A DNA stretch of 64,000 nucleotides from an uncultured bacterium (lineage in GTDB: Bacteria > Verrucomicrobiota > Verrucomicrobiia > CAIQCK01): NCBI GenBank assembly GCA_903870275.1, contig CAIQCK010000121.1, positions 1 through 64,000 on the forward strand, written 5' to 3'. Numbering within the stretch: position 1 is the first letter of the stretch; every line of letters starts with the position of its first letter. Shown in pieces: positions 50,467 through 58,875 of the stretch. A program made the translations under genes and the position numbers. Under the pieces are notes generated by a model. That model was not told the origin of the DNA. It saw nothing but the letters and a program-made list of their open reading frames with translations, and did not search any database.

Positions 50467-50543
50467 CATCCCCGCCATCCTCGACGAAGCTCACGCCATG
50501 ATGTTCGACGAGCCGCAGAAACGCCTCAGTCAAAGTTGAGCGG
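50467..50543. repeat. Direct repeat, copy of the aldo/keto reductase 3' end (right copy)
   Basis: CATCCCCGCCATCCTCGACG through TTGAGCGG is identical to 49821-49897 except for two bases. No upstream part of the reductase is present here. Bases 50300-50466 hold no recognised feature. Confidence 0.9.
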
Positions 50544-50575
50544 AGAAGCGGAGCGGGGTTCACTGGGTTCACTTG

Positions 50576-50884
50576 TTAGGTGGCACTTGGCAAATCTGAC
50601 TCGTTTCGCACCCCATCCTTGTTGATTCTCAGCGCCCACTTCGAGCCATTACATTGCAGCCAATCCGGCGAAGACTCAACGGTGCCAGTCGCAATCAAAT
50701 CATCACGCACTCCATGCTCGTTTGCATCCTCATCGTAAGCGGTGACGACCATGCCTTCGCGCAACTGAATCACGGCTCCAGACTCGTCAACACACGTGTC
50801 GTTATGTGAGAGACAAAGCAGTTCTCCAAACAAACCGTTAAAGTCAGCTCGAACCTTGGGCACATTGGGAGAATCCTTGGCCAT
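50576..50884 (-). CDS. Hypothetical small protein
   Basis: The 102-residue protein has ADFNGLFGELLCLSHNDTCV, VIQLREGMVVTAYDEDANEH and WLQCNGSKWALRINKDGVRN. I have the impression of a conserved orphan family in PVC and other bacteria, but I cannot name it. It is soluble, with no signal. It is the upstream member of a run of small accessory genes next to the duplicated reductase end. Confidence 0.65.
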   Translation of the reverse strand: MAKDSPNVPKVRADFNGLFGELLCLSHNDTCVDESGAVIQLREGMVVTAYDEDANEHGVRDDLIATGTVESSPDWLQCNGSKWALRINKDGVRNESDLPSAT

Positions 50885-50928
50885 GTCAGCACGATTCTTG
50901 ATTCATTTCCTGGCGCGTTTGTGAGACA

Positions 50929-51348
50929 TCACTTTGGCGACCCTCCAAGCCGACTGAGAATCTGCATGAATGGCGACTGCATCGCGAACACAACGACCTG
51001 CCATTGCACAAACAGAATCACGATGATAACGGTCGCCGCGACAATGCCGCGGCCCTTCGCACGCGCGAAAAACAGCAGGCCCAAACCCAGCGCAGCCAGC
51101 AGGACGGCCGTCATGAGAAAAACTCGTGGGTGCCCCATCACCCACTGCGTGACCAGCGGCAGAGCCATGTCGGGCGTCAAGTCCCGAAAGATATCGGTCA
51201 TCGCCGGAACGACGAGCGCGGCTCGAACGCATGTGCCCGCAAGCGTCAGGAGAATAAGCGATAGCGAAATCTGAACCGCTCGAACGATCAGTGCCTGCTG
51301 CCTTTTGAGATGCTCGACCTCTGCTGCGATGTCGGATTCGTTGGCCAT
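50929..51348 (-). CDS. Hypothetical membrane protein, three helices
   Basis: The 139-residue product starts at ATG 51348, which has AAGGAG eight bases upstream. A charged N-terminal helix (DIAAEVEHLKRQQALIVRAV) leads to hydrophobic segments ISLSLILLTLAGTCVRAALV, VFLMTAVLLAALGLGLLFFA and GIVAATVIIVILFVQWQVVV. The stretch IFRDLTPDMALPLVTQWVMG resembles a loop of small PilC/GspF-like membrane proteins. Function is unknown. Confidence 0.65.
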   Translation of the reverse strand: MANESDIAAEVEHLKRQQALIVRAVQISLSLILLTLAGTCVRAALVVPAMTDIFRDLTPDMALPLVTQWVMGHPRVFLMTAVLLAALGLGLLFFARAKGRGIVAATVIIVILFVQWQVVVFAMQSPFMQILSRLGGSPK

Positions 51349-51463
51349 TGCGAGACTCCTTGTGGTGATGCTCAACATTATGATTGGGCTTCACCTTCGT
51401 CGCAAAGCAAATCGGCTTGGCATTGCGCACAGGGGCGGTTGCCGATAGAGTGGACGGTTTCTT

Positions 51464-52261
51464 ATGCGAATCATTTCGGACCATCATATACACACGACCC
51501 GTTGCCGGCACGCGAGCGGCACCATGGAGGCTTTTGTCGAGAGCGCCATCGATCGCGGGTTGAAGGCCATCGGTTTTGCCGACCACAACCCGTTGCCGAA
51601 CGGCCTCGGCGCCAACGTGCGCATGGAGGAGGCGGAACTGGACGGCTACGTGAAGAGCGTGCTCGACCTGCGGCGGCGGTATGAGGGGCGGATCGAGGTG
51701 CTGTTGGGGCTGGAGATGGATTACGTGGAGGGCCTCGAAGCTTATCTCGAAAAACAAATCGCCCGCCATCCGTGGGACTACATCATCGGCTCGATCCATT
51801 ATCTCGACGCCGAGTGCCGGCAGATTTCGTGGCCGAAGAACTTCGCCGGCGAGACCGCGCAGCTTTACGGGCGCTACTTCGAGCTGGTGCGGAAGATGGT
51901 GAATAGCGGCCTCTGCGACATCGTCGCGCATTTCGACGTGCCGAGACGTTCCGGCCGCGCGCATACCGAGCACGAGGCGGGCGACATCACCCGCACGCTG
52001 AAGGAAATCGCCCAAGCCGGCCTCGCGCTGGAGGTGAACACCTCCGGCTATCGCCATCCCGAACTGTCGCGGCCGGACACCTATCCCACGCGGACGATCA
52101 TTGTCGAGGCGGTGGCTCTGGGCATCCCGCTGATCGTCAACTCCGACGCGCACACACCGGACGCCGTGGCGCTGAAGTTCGATGAGGTGGAAAGCCTGCT
52201 GGCGAAGCATAAAGACGCGCGGCTGGTCACGTTCAGGAACCGGCGGCAGGTGCCGGCGTAG
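51464..52261 (+). CDS. HisK/HisJ-type histidinol-phosphatase (PHP family)
   Basis: The 265-residue PHP-domain protein has the metal motifs ISDHHIHTTRCRHASG, AIGFADHNPLPNG, LGLEMDYVEG, YIIGSIHYLD, IVAHFDVPRR and IVNSDAHTPDAVALKFDEVE. The order and length fit HisK-type histidinol-phosphate phosphatase, which performs the penultimate step of histidine synthesis. No other his genes are present, so another phosphoester substrate is possible. It is divergent from the small membrane-protein gene. Confidence 0.85.
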   Translation: MRIISDHHIHTTRCRHASGTMEAFVESAIDRGLKAIGFADHNPLPNGLGANVRMEEAELDGYVKSVLDLRRRYEGRIEVLLGLEMDYVEGLEAYLEKQIARHPWDYIIGSIHYLDAECRQISWPKNFAGETAQLYGRYFELVRKMVNSGLCDIVAHFDVPRRSGRAHTEHEAGDITRTLKEIAQAGLALEVNTSGYRHPELSRPDTYPTRTIIVEAVALGIPLIVNSDAHTPDAVALKFDEVESLLAKHKDARLVTFRNRRQVPA

Positions 52262-52278
52262 GCGAGCGCCCGCCGCCG

Positions 52279-52767
52279 CTATAGATTGAAGAGCTTCGGC
52301 GGCACGAGCCACTTCAACGTGGCGCATCGGCCGCCAATCGGTTGTCGTAATTCGAGGTAACAAAGGCCCGCCTTCTTCATCTCCACGTCCACGGGCGGCT
52401 CGCCCGCCAGCAACAGGGAGATCAGCCCGCTCATATCCGGCTCGTGGCCAACCATGAGGATGTTCTCCGCCTCGCCGAGGCGCTTTAGTTCGGCGATCAG
52501 TTGCCGCGTAGCGCCGCCGGAAGCCAGCGCCTCACAGGTGCGCAGTCGCGCGGTGGCGCTCAGGCTGCGGGCGACGATCTGCGCGGTTTGCCGCGCGCGG
52601 AGCAGGGGACTGGTGAGAATGGCGTGGAAGTCAATCTCCAGCGCCTTCAACGCCTTGCCGACGCGCTGGCTCTGCGCCTCGCCCTTGGCGCTGAGCGGCC
52701 GCTCGCGGTCGCCGCCGGGGCCGGCCGCCGGCTCGGCGTCGGCGTGGCGGAGCAGATATAAATTCAT
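52279..52767 (-). CDS. sixA: SixA-type phosphohistidine phosphatase
   Basis: The 162-residue protein starts at the ATG at 52767 (MNLYLLRHADAEPAAGPGGD). The histidine-phosphatase RH motif, RPLSAKGEAQSQRVGKALKA, ILTSPLLRARQTAQIV and NILMVGHEPDMSGLISLLL identify the SixA branch, which dephosphorylates phosphohistidine on signalling proteins such as HPt or PTS components. It lies close upstream of, and convergent with, the HisK-like gene. Confidence 0.9.
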   Translation of the reverse strand: MNLYLLRHADAEPAAGPGGDRERPLSAKGEAQSQRVGKALKALEIDFHAILTSPLLRARQTAQIVARSLSATARLRTCEALASGGATRQLIAELKRLGEAENILMVGHEPDMSGLISLLLAGEPPVDVEMKKAGLCYLELRQPIGGRCATLKWLVPPKLFNL

Positions 52768-52790
52768 CGCGTCTCTCTCGCTGGAAGGAA

Positions 52791-53558
52791 CTACGGGGCG
52801 AGTTTCTTGATCTTGATGTCCTTGAACCACACGTTCATCGGCGGGCCGCGGTGGATTTGGAGGGCGATGATGCCCGTCTTCGCGCCGACGGCGGTCTCGT
52901 CGGTCACGTCCACGGTCTGTTTGCCGTTGACGAACTGCTGGAGATGGTTGCCCTTGGCGATGATGACGTAATCGTTCCAGTCGCCGTGCTTGACGCCGGC
53001 CTCGATCTCGTTCGAGTCGCCGACAGAGCCGGTGACTTCGATGTTCGCCTTCTTCGGGTTCTTCGGATCCTTGCCCTCGTGGATGACCACTTTTTCACCG
53101 CGTTTGGCGAGGATGCCGCGGCCGCGCTCTTCGTAAAGGATGCCGGTGTAGCCCTTGCCCGCTTCCATGTCGGCCTGATAGCCACCGACGACGCAGTAGT
53201 CCGGGTCAGCCACTTTGCTGCGATACTGGATGCCGGAATTGGCAAAGCCCTTCTCGTCGCCGGGCGTGAGTTTGAACTTCGCGTGCAACTCGAAGTCACC
53301 GAACTCGCCGCCCTTGTAGATGCAGAACGTATTCTTCTCCGGGATGCAACCCACGGTGGTCTTGCCGCAGATGGTGCCGTCCTTGGCGCACCAGAACTCA
53401 GGCCGGCAAGTCCAGCCGGTGAGGTCTTTGCCGTTGAAGAGCAGGCAGTAGCCGCCGGCTTTTTCCTGATCGGTGAGTTCGTTGTCGGCGGCTGAAACGG
53501 TGGAAACCGCCGCGAGCGCGGCGGCGGCGACTGCGAGCAATGGGCGATAGAATTTCAT
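52791..53558 (-). CDS. DUF1080 (3-keto-disaccharide hydrolase-type) secreted protein
   Basis: The 255-residue product starts at ATG 53558, which has AGGAGA upstream, and has a signal peptide (MKFYRPLLAVAAAALAAVST). The DUF1080 concanavalin-like fold is clear: YCLLFNGKDLTGWTCRPEFW, FGDFELHAKFKLTPGDEKGF, NSGIQYRSKVADPDYCVVGG, YQADMEAGKGYTGILYEERG, GDWNDYVIIAKGNHLQQFVN and GIIALQIHRGPPMNVWFKDI. Some family members cleave 3-keto-glycosides made by Gfo/Idh-type oxidases, which fits the many exported oxidoreductases here. The substrate is not known. It is 23 bp upstream of sixA on the same strand. Confidence 0.9.
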   Translation of the reverse strand: MKFYRPLLAVAAAALAAVSTVSAADNELTDQEKAGGYCLLFNGKDLTGWTCRPEFWCAKDGTICGKTTVGCIPEKNTFCIYKGGEFGDFELHAKFKLTPGDEKGFANSGIQYRSKVADPDYCVVGGYQADMEAGKGYTGILYEERGRGILAKRGEKVVIHEGKDPKNPKKANIEVTGSVGDSNEIEAGVKHGDWNDYVIIAKGNHLQQFVNGKQTVDVTDETAVGAKTGIIALQIHRGPPMNVWFKDIKIKKLAP

Positions 53559-53666
53559 AGTGTCTCCTGTGACGCTACAGCCGGTAACAAAGCGCCGCGC
53601 GCCAGTCAAGCCGCAAAGCGGCGCAGCGATTGTTGGGATGTCCAATGTCGTCATCGGACCGTCGCA

Positions 53667-53890
53667 TTTGGGTTCGTTTTGCTTCGAGCGGCGTCAATCG
53701 GTGCCATGAAGTTTTCATGTAAGTCACGGGTTTGCAGTCCGTTGATGCAGATTCGCATTTTCTCTATTTGGGTTCGTTTCGCAAAAACATGTTTTTTCAC
53801 CGGCTCCCAAGCGGATCGAAATGTTCGGATTCCCGCAGAAAAACGATTTTTTCCGGTTCCGGTTGCGGCCATCATTTGGGTTCGTTTTGC
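53667..53890. repeat. 108-nt structured repeat, second locus (three TTTGGGTTCG boxes)
   Basis: TTTGGGTTCGTTTYGC occurs at 53667, 53767 and 53875. The second and third boxes are exactly 108 bp apart, as at 10286/10394, and the unit between them aligns without gaps to that locus. AAAACATGTTTT, CACCGG, CGAAATGTTC and the GAAAAA/TTTTTC stem are kept. Confidence 0.85.
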
Positions 53891-53893
53891 AAA

Positions 53894-53961
53894 GTAGCCG
53901 CGTCACTCCGTGACGCGAGTCGGTGATGACAAGGGATCGCGTCACGGAGTGACGCGGCTAC
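53894..53961. repeat. REPIN-like doublet with perfect 25-bp arms
   Basis: GTAGCCGCGTCACTCCGTGA starts a 25-bp arm at 53894-53918 that is repeated perfectly in inverse orientation at 53937-53961, with an 18-bp centre. The GTAGCCGC end is shared with the 58876/59180 pair. Confidence 0.9.
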
Positions 53962-53970
53962 TTCAGCCAT

Positions 53971-54080
53971 CGTGCAATTGCAATCCACAACGGGTTTCAT
54001 ACGGTCGGATTGAGTCGGGTCGGGTCGGATTGGGTCGGATCTAGTCGGAGACAGTCGGATCGAACCGGATTGGCTGCGCA
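53971..54080. repeat. Repeat module: 30-nt block plus GGTCGG array
   Basis: The 30-nt block at 53971-54000 is 26/30 identical to 9690-9719, and GGTCGGATTG-like units follow to about 54075. The order and orientation are the same as at the first locus. The 53559-54186 gap holds no gene. Confidence 0.75.
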
Positions 54081-54125
54081 GTTTCGCGCACCGCTTCGCC
54101 GCCTTCTGCCATTTCCCGCTCTGGC

Positions 54126-54183
54126 GTCTTTCATCGTCGGGCAAAGAATATAACAATTTCTCTATTATGTCAAGAGAAATTTG
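54126..54183. repeat. TTTCATCGTCGGGC module with TTTCTCT/AGAGAAA stem
   Basis: This block of about 58 bp is nearly identical to 10608-10666. The 7-bp stem (54157-54163 and 54173-54179) lies right after the stop of the MmeI-like gene and could serve as its transcription end structure, but the copy at the first locus is not next to a gene end. Confidence 0.7.
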
Positions 54184-54186
54184 CTA

Positions 54187-57021
54187 CTATTTCCGCTTCT
54201 TCGCCTTCGCTGCCGCCACCAGCGGGGCGGTGAGCTTTTCATAGAGGGCGAAGAGGTATTCCACGCGTTGGCGCTCGCTTGTGAACGGGTCGGAGCGGTA
54301 GCAGAGGTCCACGGCGCGGTCCAGCGCCGTGTGCGCCTTGGCCAGCGACGGCGGCATCGCCAGCGGATCGTAGAGGTCCGCCAGCGTCGCGTTCGGAAAT
54401 TCCTTCCGCGCCTCCAACACCGCCGCCGCCGCCGTCTCCACCGCCGCACGCTGCTTGTCCGTTGCTGAATCAGGCCACGGGTAGTTGTTGTAAACGAGTT
54501 TGGCCGAGTAGCGGTAACGCGACTCCAACCGCCCGCAGACCTGATGCACCCACGCCATGTGCATCGTGGAGGAGAGCACGCCAAAATGATAAAGCGACGC
54601 GTCCGCAATTATCAGACAACTGTCGCCAGCGATTATCTTCGAGGAAACATAGCCGAACGGAATATACTTCCTGTCCTCTGAGCTGTGTCGCGGAATGAGC
54701 AAGTAATCTCGCTTTGGCATGTTCTCGACGTGAAATCGTGTTGGCGACTCGGCAAGCTTGCGCGTCGGCGCGCTCTTGCTTGCGAGGCGAAACTTACGGA
54801 CAGCCTCTATTCGCTTCAAGACCTCCGGCAACTTCCTGAGTCGATCAGGAGGGCAATCGCCGAGCCACAAGCACCAGCGTTGTTGGCCATGAATGAAATC
54901 CTCGGCACCTAGAAAAGGCTGTATCAATTCCTTGGCTCCCGGTTCCGCCTTGAGAAACGCTTCCTTTTCCTCGGTCGTGAACAAATAGTTCCCGTCATCA
55001 ATCGGTTTGTTGCCGATGCCGATCTCCGGCACATCGTTGAGCGGCTTGCCGCGATTGACTATGGCGCGGTCGGGGCCTTCCACAAGATAAGGACTGATGT
55101 TCTTCGGAGTCGTCACCATCACGTTGTCGCTCTCCGATTCGTAGTCGTAGATGCGTTTGTTGGTCGCGTCGAAGTTGGCAAAACCGATGATGACAACGTG
55201 AACGTGGGCTTTACCACGCGCTTCGCTCTGCCACGCGAACGTGCGATGGCCGAAGTGAATCTTCAGACCAAAATGCTGGAAGAGTGGATTCCACAGCACG
55301 CCAACTTGCTCTCCTTGGCTAACGGAATTGGTCGAGACAAACCCAACGACGATTCGTGTGGCTTTAACATATTCCGCTGCTTTGAAATACCAGCCGCTGA
55401 CGTAATCGAGCAATCCGCTATTCTCGATATCGCCAGCAACCGCGTCCATGTCGGCTCGTTGTTCATCATTCTGCAATTTGGCACCGACGAAAGGCGGATT
55501 GCCGAGGATGAAGGCGCATTGTTCGGGCGGAAGGATTTGTTTCCAGTCGAGGCGCAGGGCATTGCCGCAGTGAATGTGCGGCGACTTTTTCAGCGGCAGG
55601 CGCTGGTAGAGCTGGCCGAAGGCTTCGGAGACCTTGAGGTTCATCTGGTGGTCCATGAGCCAGAGGGCGACCTCGGCGATGCGGGCGGGCCATTCGCCGA
55701 TCTCGATGCCGTAGAACTGGTGAACGTCCACCTGAGAGAGGCGGTTGATTTCGTCAAGGCTCATCTCGCGCTGTAGCCTCCCGACACCCGTATGGGTTGC
55801 AGTTAGAATCTCCTCAAGCGTTTCCAATTCCAGTTGGCGCAGTTCGCGGTAAGTGATGACGAGGAAGTTGCCGCAGCCGCAGGCGGGGTCGAGGAAGCGG
55901 AGGCAGCAGAGTTTGGCGTGGAACTCCTCCAGCCGCGCGGTGCGGCGGGTGGAGCGGTCGGCCTTGATGCCCTCGAACTCGGCGCGAAGGTCGTCGAGGA
56001 AAAGGGAGCGGATGACCTTGAGGATGTCGCGCTCGCTGGTGTAGTGGCCGCCGATCTGGCGGCGCTCCTTCGGCTCCATGACGGCCTGGAAGAGCGAGCC
56101 GAAGATAGCGGGCGAGATTCGCGACCAGTCGAACGTAGTGCAGGCCAGCAGGGCGTTGCGCATGCCGCGGTTGAAGTCGGCGAAGCCGAGATTTTCCGCG
56201 AAGAGTTCGCCGTTGACGTAAGGAAAGACGGCGAGGCTTTCGTCGAGGTTTTTCTGGCGCTTGGCGGGCGGCGTGTTCAACACGTCGAAGAGATGCGCCA
56301 GATGCAGGCCGAGGTCGGAGCCATCGTCGGCGGTGCGGTTGAGAAGAAAGAGCTTGAACGATTCGCGCTCAAAGAGGCTCGTGTCCTCCGCAAAGAGGCA
56401 GAACAGGATGCGGACAAGGAAACGCTCCAGCGCGTGACCGCTGTAGCCGCCGGCCTCCAGCGCATCGTGGAGGTCGCCGAGGATTTCCACGGCCTGGATG
56501 TTGATCGGGTCTTGTTCCTCAAATTTGTGCTGCTTGTAGCCGGGAATGAAGGCAAAGGCGTGAATGAAGCGGTGGAATTCGGCGAGGGGGAACTCGAAGG
56601 TGGCAACGCGGCGGTTGTCGAAGAGCGGCAACCCTTGCTGGTCCTCCGGCTCCAAGTCGTGGAGGGCGACGCGCGCGAAGTCGGAAACGATGACGTATCG
56701 GGGAATTTCCTTGAGGCGTCCTTCGCGGGCGAGGTCTTGAATGTAGCGGAAGGCTTGGGAGCCGGCCTTGCCGAGGTCGGCCCCGGCGCTCTTGTGTTCG
56801 ACCAGAACGATGCCGGGCCAAAAGAGATCAATGAACCCGTAGTGCCCTGAGATTTCTTTGACGGGCTCCTCGAAGCTGGCAACCACGCGGCGGCGGACGC
56901 CGAAGACTTCGAAGAACTCGTTCCAGAAAGTCTGCTTCTCGGCAGCCTCGCGTTTCTCGCCGGTCCACTCGCGGGAGAATCGGATGGCGTTGTGGCGGAT
57001 TTCGTTCCAGGAGAGAGGCAT
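54187..57021 (-). CDS. MmeI-like type IIG restriction-modification enzyme
   Basis: The 944-residue single-chain enzyme is close to the length of MmeI (about 920). The N-terminal nuclease has a PD-(D/E)xK core (GHYGFIDLFWPGIVLVEHKS: Asp65, Glu75, Lys77). A helical spacer follows (ALERFLVRILFCLFAEDTSL, IFGSLFQAVMEPKERRQIGG). The adenine methyltransferase has FLDPACGCGNFL (376-387) and NPPF (508-511). The target-recognition domain and helical C-terminus complete it (HMAWVHQVCGRLESRYRYSA, YNNYPWP). It would both methylate and cleave at its site. No partner genes are adjacent. The recognition part (about 54600-55450) is more AT-rich than the rest, as often seen after exchange of specificity domains. 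Confidence 0.9.
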   Translation of the reverse strand: MPLSWNEIRHNAIRFSREWTGEKREAAEKQTFWNEFFEVFGVRRRVVASFEEPVKEISGHYGFIDLFWPGIVLVEHKSAGADLGKAGSQAFRYIQDLAREGRLKEIPRYVIVSDFARVALHDLEPEDQQGLPLFDNRRVATFEFPLAEFHRFIHAFAFIPGYKQHKFEEQDPINIQAVEILGDLHDALEAGGYSGHALERFLVRILFCLFAEDTSLFERESFKLFLLNRTADDGSDLGLHLAHLFDVLNTPPAKRQKNLDESLAVFPYVNGELFAENLGFADFNRGMRNALLACTTFDWSRISPAIFGSLFQAVMEPKERRQIGGHYTSERDILKVIRSLFLDDLRAEFEGIKADRSTRRTARLEEFHAKLCCLRFLDPACGCGNFLVITYRELRQLELETLEEILTATHTGVGRLQREMSLDEINRLSQVDVHQFYGIEIGEWPARIAEVALWLMDHQMNLKVSEAFGQLYQRLPLKKSPHIHCGNALRLDWKQILPPEQCAFILGNPPFVGAKLQNDEQRADMDAVAGDIENSGLLDYVSGWYFKAAEYVKATRIVVGFVSTNSVSQGEQVGVLWNPLFQHFGLKIHFGHRTFAWQSEARGKAHVHVVIIGFANFDATNKRIYDYESESDNVMVTTPKNISPYLVEGPDRAIVNRGKPLNDVPEIGIGNKPIDDGNYLFTTEEKEAFLKAEPGAKELIQPFLGAEDFIHGQQRWCLWLGDCPPDRLRKLPEVLKRIEAVRKFRLASKSAPTRKLAESPTRFHVENMPKRDYLLIPRHSSEDRKYIPFGYVSSKIIAGDSCLIIADASLYHFGVLSSTMHMAWVHQVCGRLESRYRYSAKLVYNNYPWPDSATDKQRAAVETAAAAVLEARKEFPNATLADLYDPLAMPPSLAKAHTALDRAVDLCYRSDPFTSERQRVEYLFALYEKLTAPLVAAAKAKKRK

Positions 57022-57093
57022 AGATCGAGTCTATGAAAACGAGAGCCGCGGGTCAAGTTGCGGGCTTATGCAGAAAGTTACATTCGGACTTCG

Positions 57094-58755
57094 CTACGGT
57101 TCGGCTTGGGGCAGGCGGCCGGCGGGGACGGTGCCGGTGATTTCCAGCAGGGTGTAGGCGGAGACGCAACCGTCGCTGACGAGCCGCAGCGCGCCTTCGG
57201 CCGGCTGTGTGAACGTGCCCATCAACAACGGCCCGTCGCGGAGCTTGATGACGCCCTCCTTGCCGCGTTGGGTGATGTAATAGTGCACCGGCGTTCCCGG
57301 CTTCAACTCGAACGGCTTGGTGTCGAGCACAACGCGCTGGCCGGCGACGGTTTCGTAAAGTTCTGCCGCCGCGCCCGTGAGAACAAAACCTCGCTCGCTC
57401 TTGGCGCTTTGGTGCCACGCGATGCCGAGCGCCCGCCACGGCGTGTTCGGGTCCGCCTCCACGACTCGGCCTTCGACGGTCAGGGTGAGGTCGCTGCAGA
57501 GCGGGCACTTGAACTCTACGCGCGACCGTTGCAGGCACAGAGCGCCTCCGGGCAGCAGTGACGCGCCTTCGGAGAAGTCGTTCAGTTCCGCCTTTTTGCG
57601 AAAGGCGTAGCTCCATTTCACCTGCCCGTCGCCTTGCACGTTGAGCGCGCCGCCAAATTGCGGCTGGAGCCGGGGTGCGCCAACGCTCTTTGCCACCGCG
57701 CGGCCACGCTCGATCGGGTCGGCGATCTCCGCAAAGGCCGGCGGGGTTTTCGGCCCGGCGGACGCGAGCGTGATCGGCTCGCGCGGCGTCGCCGGCGCGG
57801 GCGGCAACGGCAACAGGTCCGCACCCGCGCGATGGAAATATTCCCACGCCCCCCAGCCGATGCCGCCGGCGACCAGCAGGATGAGGGCGGATTTGAGCAG
57901 CGAACCCAGACCCGAGGCGGCGCGCCTTCGCGGGCCGCCCGGCGGCGGTGGCGTCGTGACGTTCCAATAGCCCGCCGATGCCGCGGCTTCCCGCGGCGCG
58001 GAGGCGGCGCCCAGCGACAGGGCGACCTGGGTGTTCCTCGGCTGGCGCTGGTCGAGCAGCGCTTCGAGGTCTTCAATCAGCGGGTCGTAGCCGGTGTAGT
58101 TCCATGCCGCCGATTGCCGCATCTTGTCTATGACCTCGGTGACGAACGGCCCGATGCCCGGTTGTTTCTCGGCGAGGTCGGCGATGCTCCGATCCAGTGG
58201 CGGCGGCGGTTCGTTCACGAGCATCTGGTAAAGCGCGCCGCCGAGCGCCTGCATGTCACCGACGAGCGAGCCTTCGGGGGATCGCGCCAGCGCCCAGCCG
58301 GCCAGTTTCACGACGCCGCCGGGTTGAAGCCGGATTTCCTCGACGCTGAGAGCGCCATGCGTCAACTGCGCGGCGCTCCATATGGTTCGCAGCGCCAGAG
58401 CGCAGTCGCGCGCGATCCCGACGGCCTTCGACTCCGGCAGCGGCCCCGTCGCCCGCATCTGGTCGCCGACCGTGCCGCCTCCGGTCGCTTCGGTGGCGAG
58501 ATAATACCGGCCGCCGAACTCGCCGGCGCCGGACACCGCCGTGAGATTTGGATGAGAGATTTGCCCGGCGGCTTCCGCCCGGCGAAAGAATCGCTCCAGA
58601 TAATCCGCGTCGGTCGGGATGCGACGATCGAGTTGAAACACCTCGACCGCCTGGCCGTCGGCCGTCCGCAGCGCGTGATAGACGATGCCGAGCGGCGTGT
58701 CGGCGATGACGTCGAATAGTTCAAACGGACCGAAGGGTTTGCCGGTGTCGCTCAT
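57094..58755 (-). CDS. Membrane-anchored pseudokinase with C-terminal sensor-like domain
   Basis: The 553-residue product starts at ATG 58755. It has a kinase-like fold without catalytic residues: the glycine loop is FDVIADTPLGIVYHAL, the VAIK lysine position reads VEVFQL, HRD is replaced by THGALSVEEI (132-141) and DFG by LAGWAL (151-156). A helix at about 286-303 (SALILLVAGGIGWGAWEYFH) anchors it. The C-terminal domain (about 380-545) is beta-rich with a CPLC pair and resembles a concanavalin-type fold. It probably acts as a regulatory or scaffold partner for active Hanks kinases such as the fusion at 30277. It lies 72 bp upstream of the MmeI-like gene on the same strand. Confidence 0.75.
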   Translation of the reverse strand: MSDTGKPFGPFELFDVIADTPLGIVYHALRTADGQAVEVFQLDRRIPTDADYLERFFRRAEAAGQISHPNLTAVSGAGEFGGRYYLATEATGGGTVGDQMRATGPLPESKAVGIARDCALALRTIWSAAQLTHGALSVEEIRLQPGGVVKLAGWALARSPEGSLVGDMQALGGALYQMLVNEPPPPLDRSIADLAEKQPGIGPFVTEVIDKMRQSAAWNYTGYDPLIEDLEALLDQRQPRNTQVALSLGAASAPREAAASAGYWNVTTPPPPGGPRRRAASGLGSLLKSALILLVAGGIGWGAWEYFHRAGADLLPLPPAPATPREPITLASAGPKTPPAFAEIADPIERGRAVAKSVGAPRLQPQFGGALNVQGDGQVKWSYAFRKKAELNDFSEGASLLPGGALCLQRSRVEFKCPLCSDLTLTVEGRVVEADPNTPWRALGIAWHQSAKSERGFVLTGAAAELYETVAGQRVVLDTKPFELKPGTPVHYYITQRGKEGVIKLRDGPLLMGTFTQPAEGALRLVSDGCVSAYTLLEITGTVPAGRLPQAEP

Positions 58756-58875
58756 GGGTGGCTCGGGTGTCGGGTGTCGTGATTTGTAATTCGTAATTTG
58801 TAACTCGGGATTCGTCAGGGGGCAACATTCCTTTGACGGGGACATTTCACGCGCGGCACGAAACGTCAACCAACT

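Noticed and set aside
53732..54156. Several small open frames (SLRDAIPCHHRLASRSDAA and similar).
   Set aside because: They are translations of REPIN-like and GGTCGG repeats, with no ribosome site or family.
54187..57021. DISARM or BREX component.
   Set aside because: The domain order and length fit MmeI-type single-chain enzymes and no partner defence genes are adjacent.
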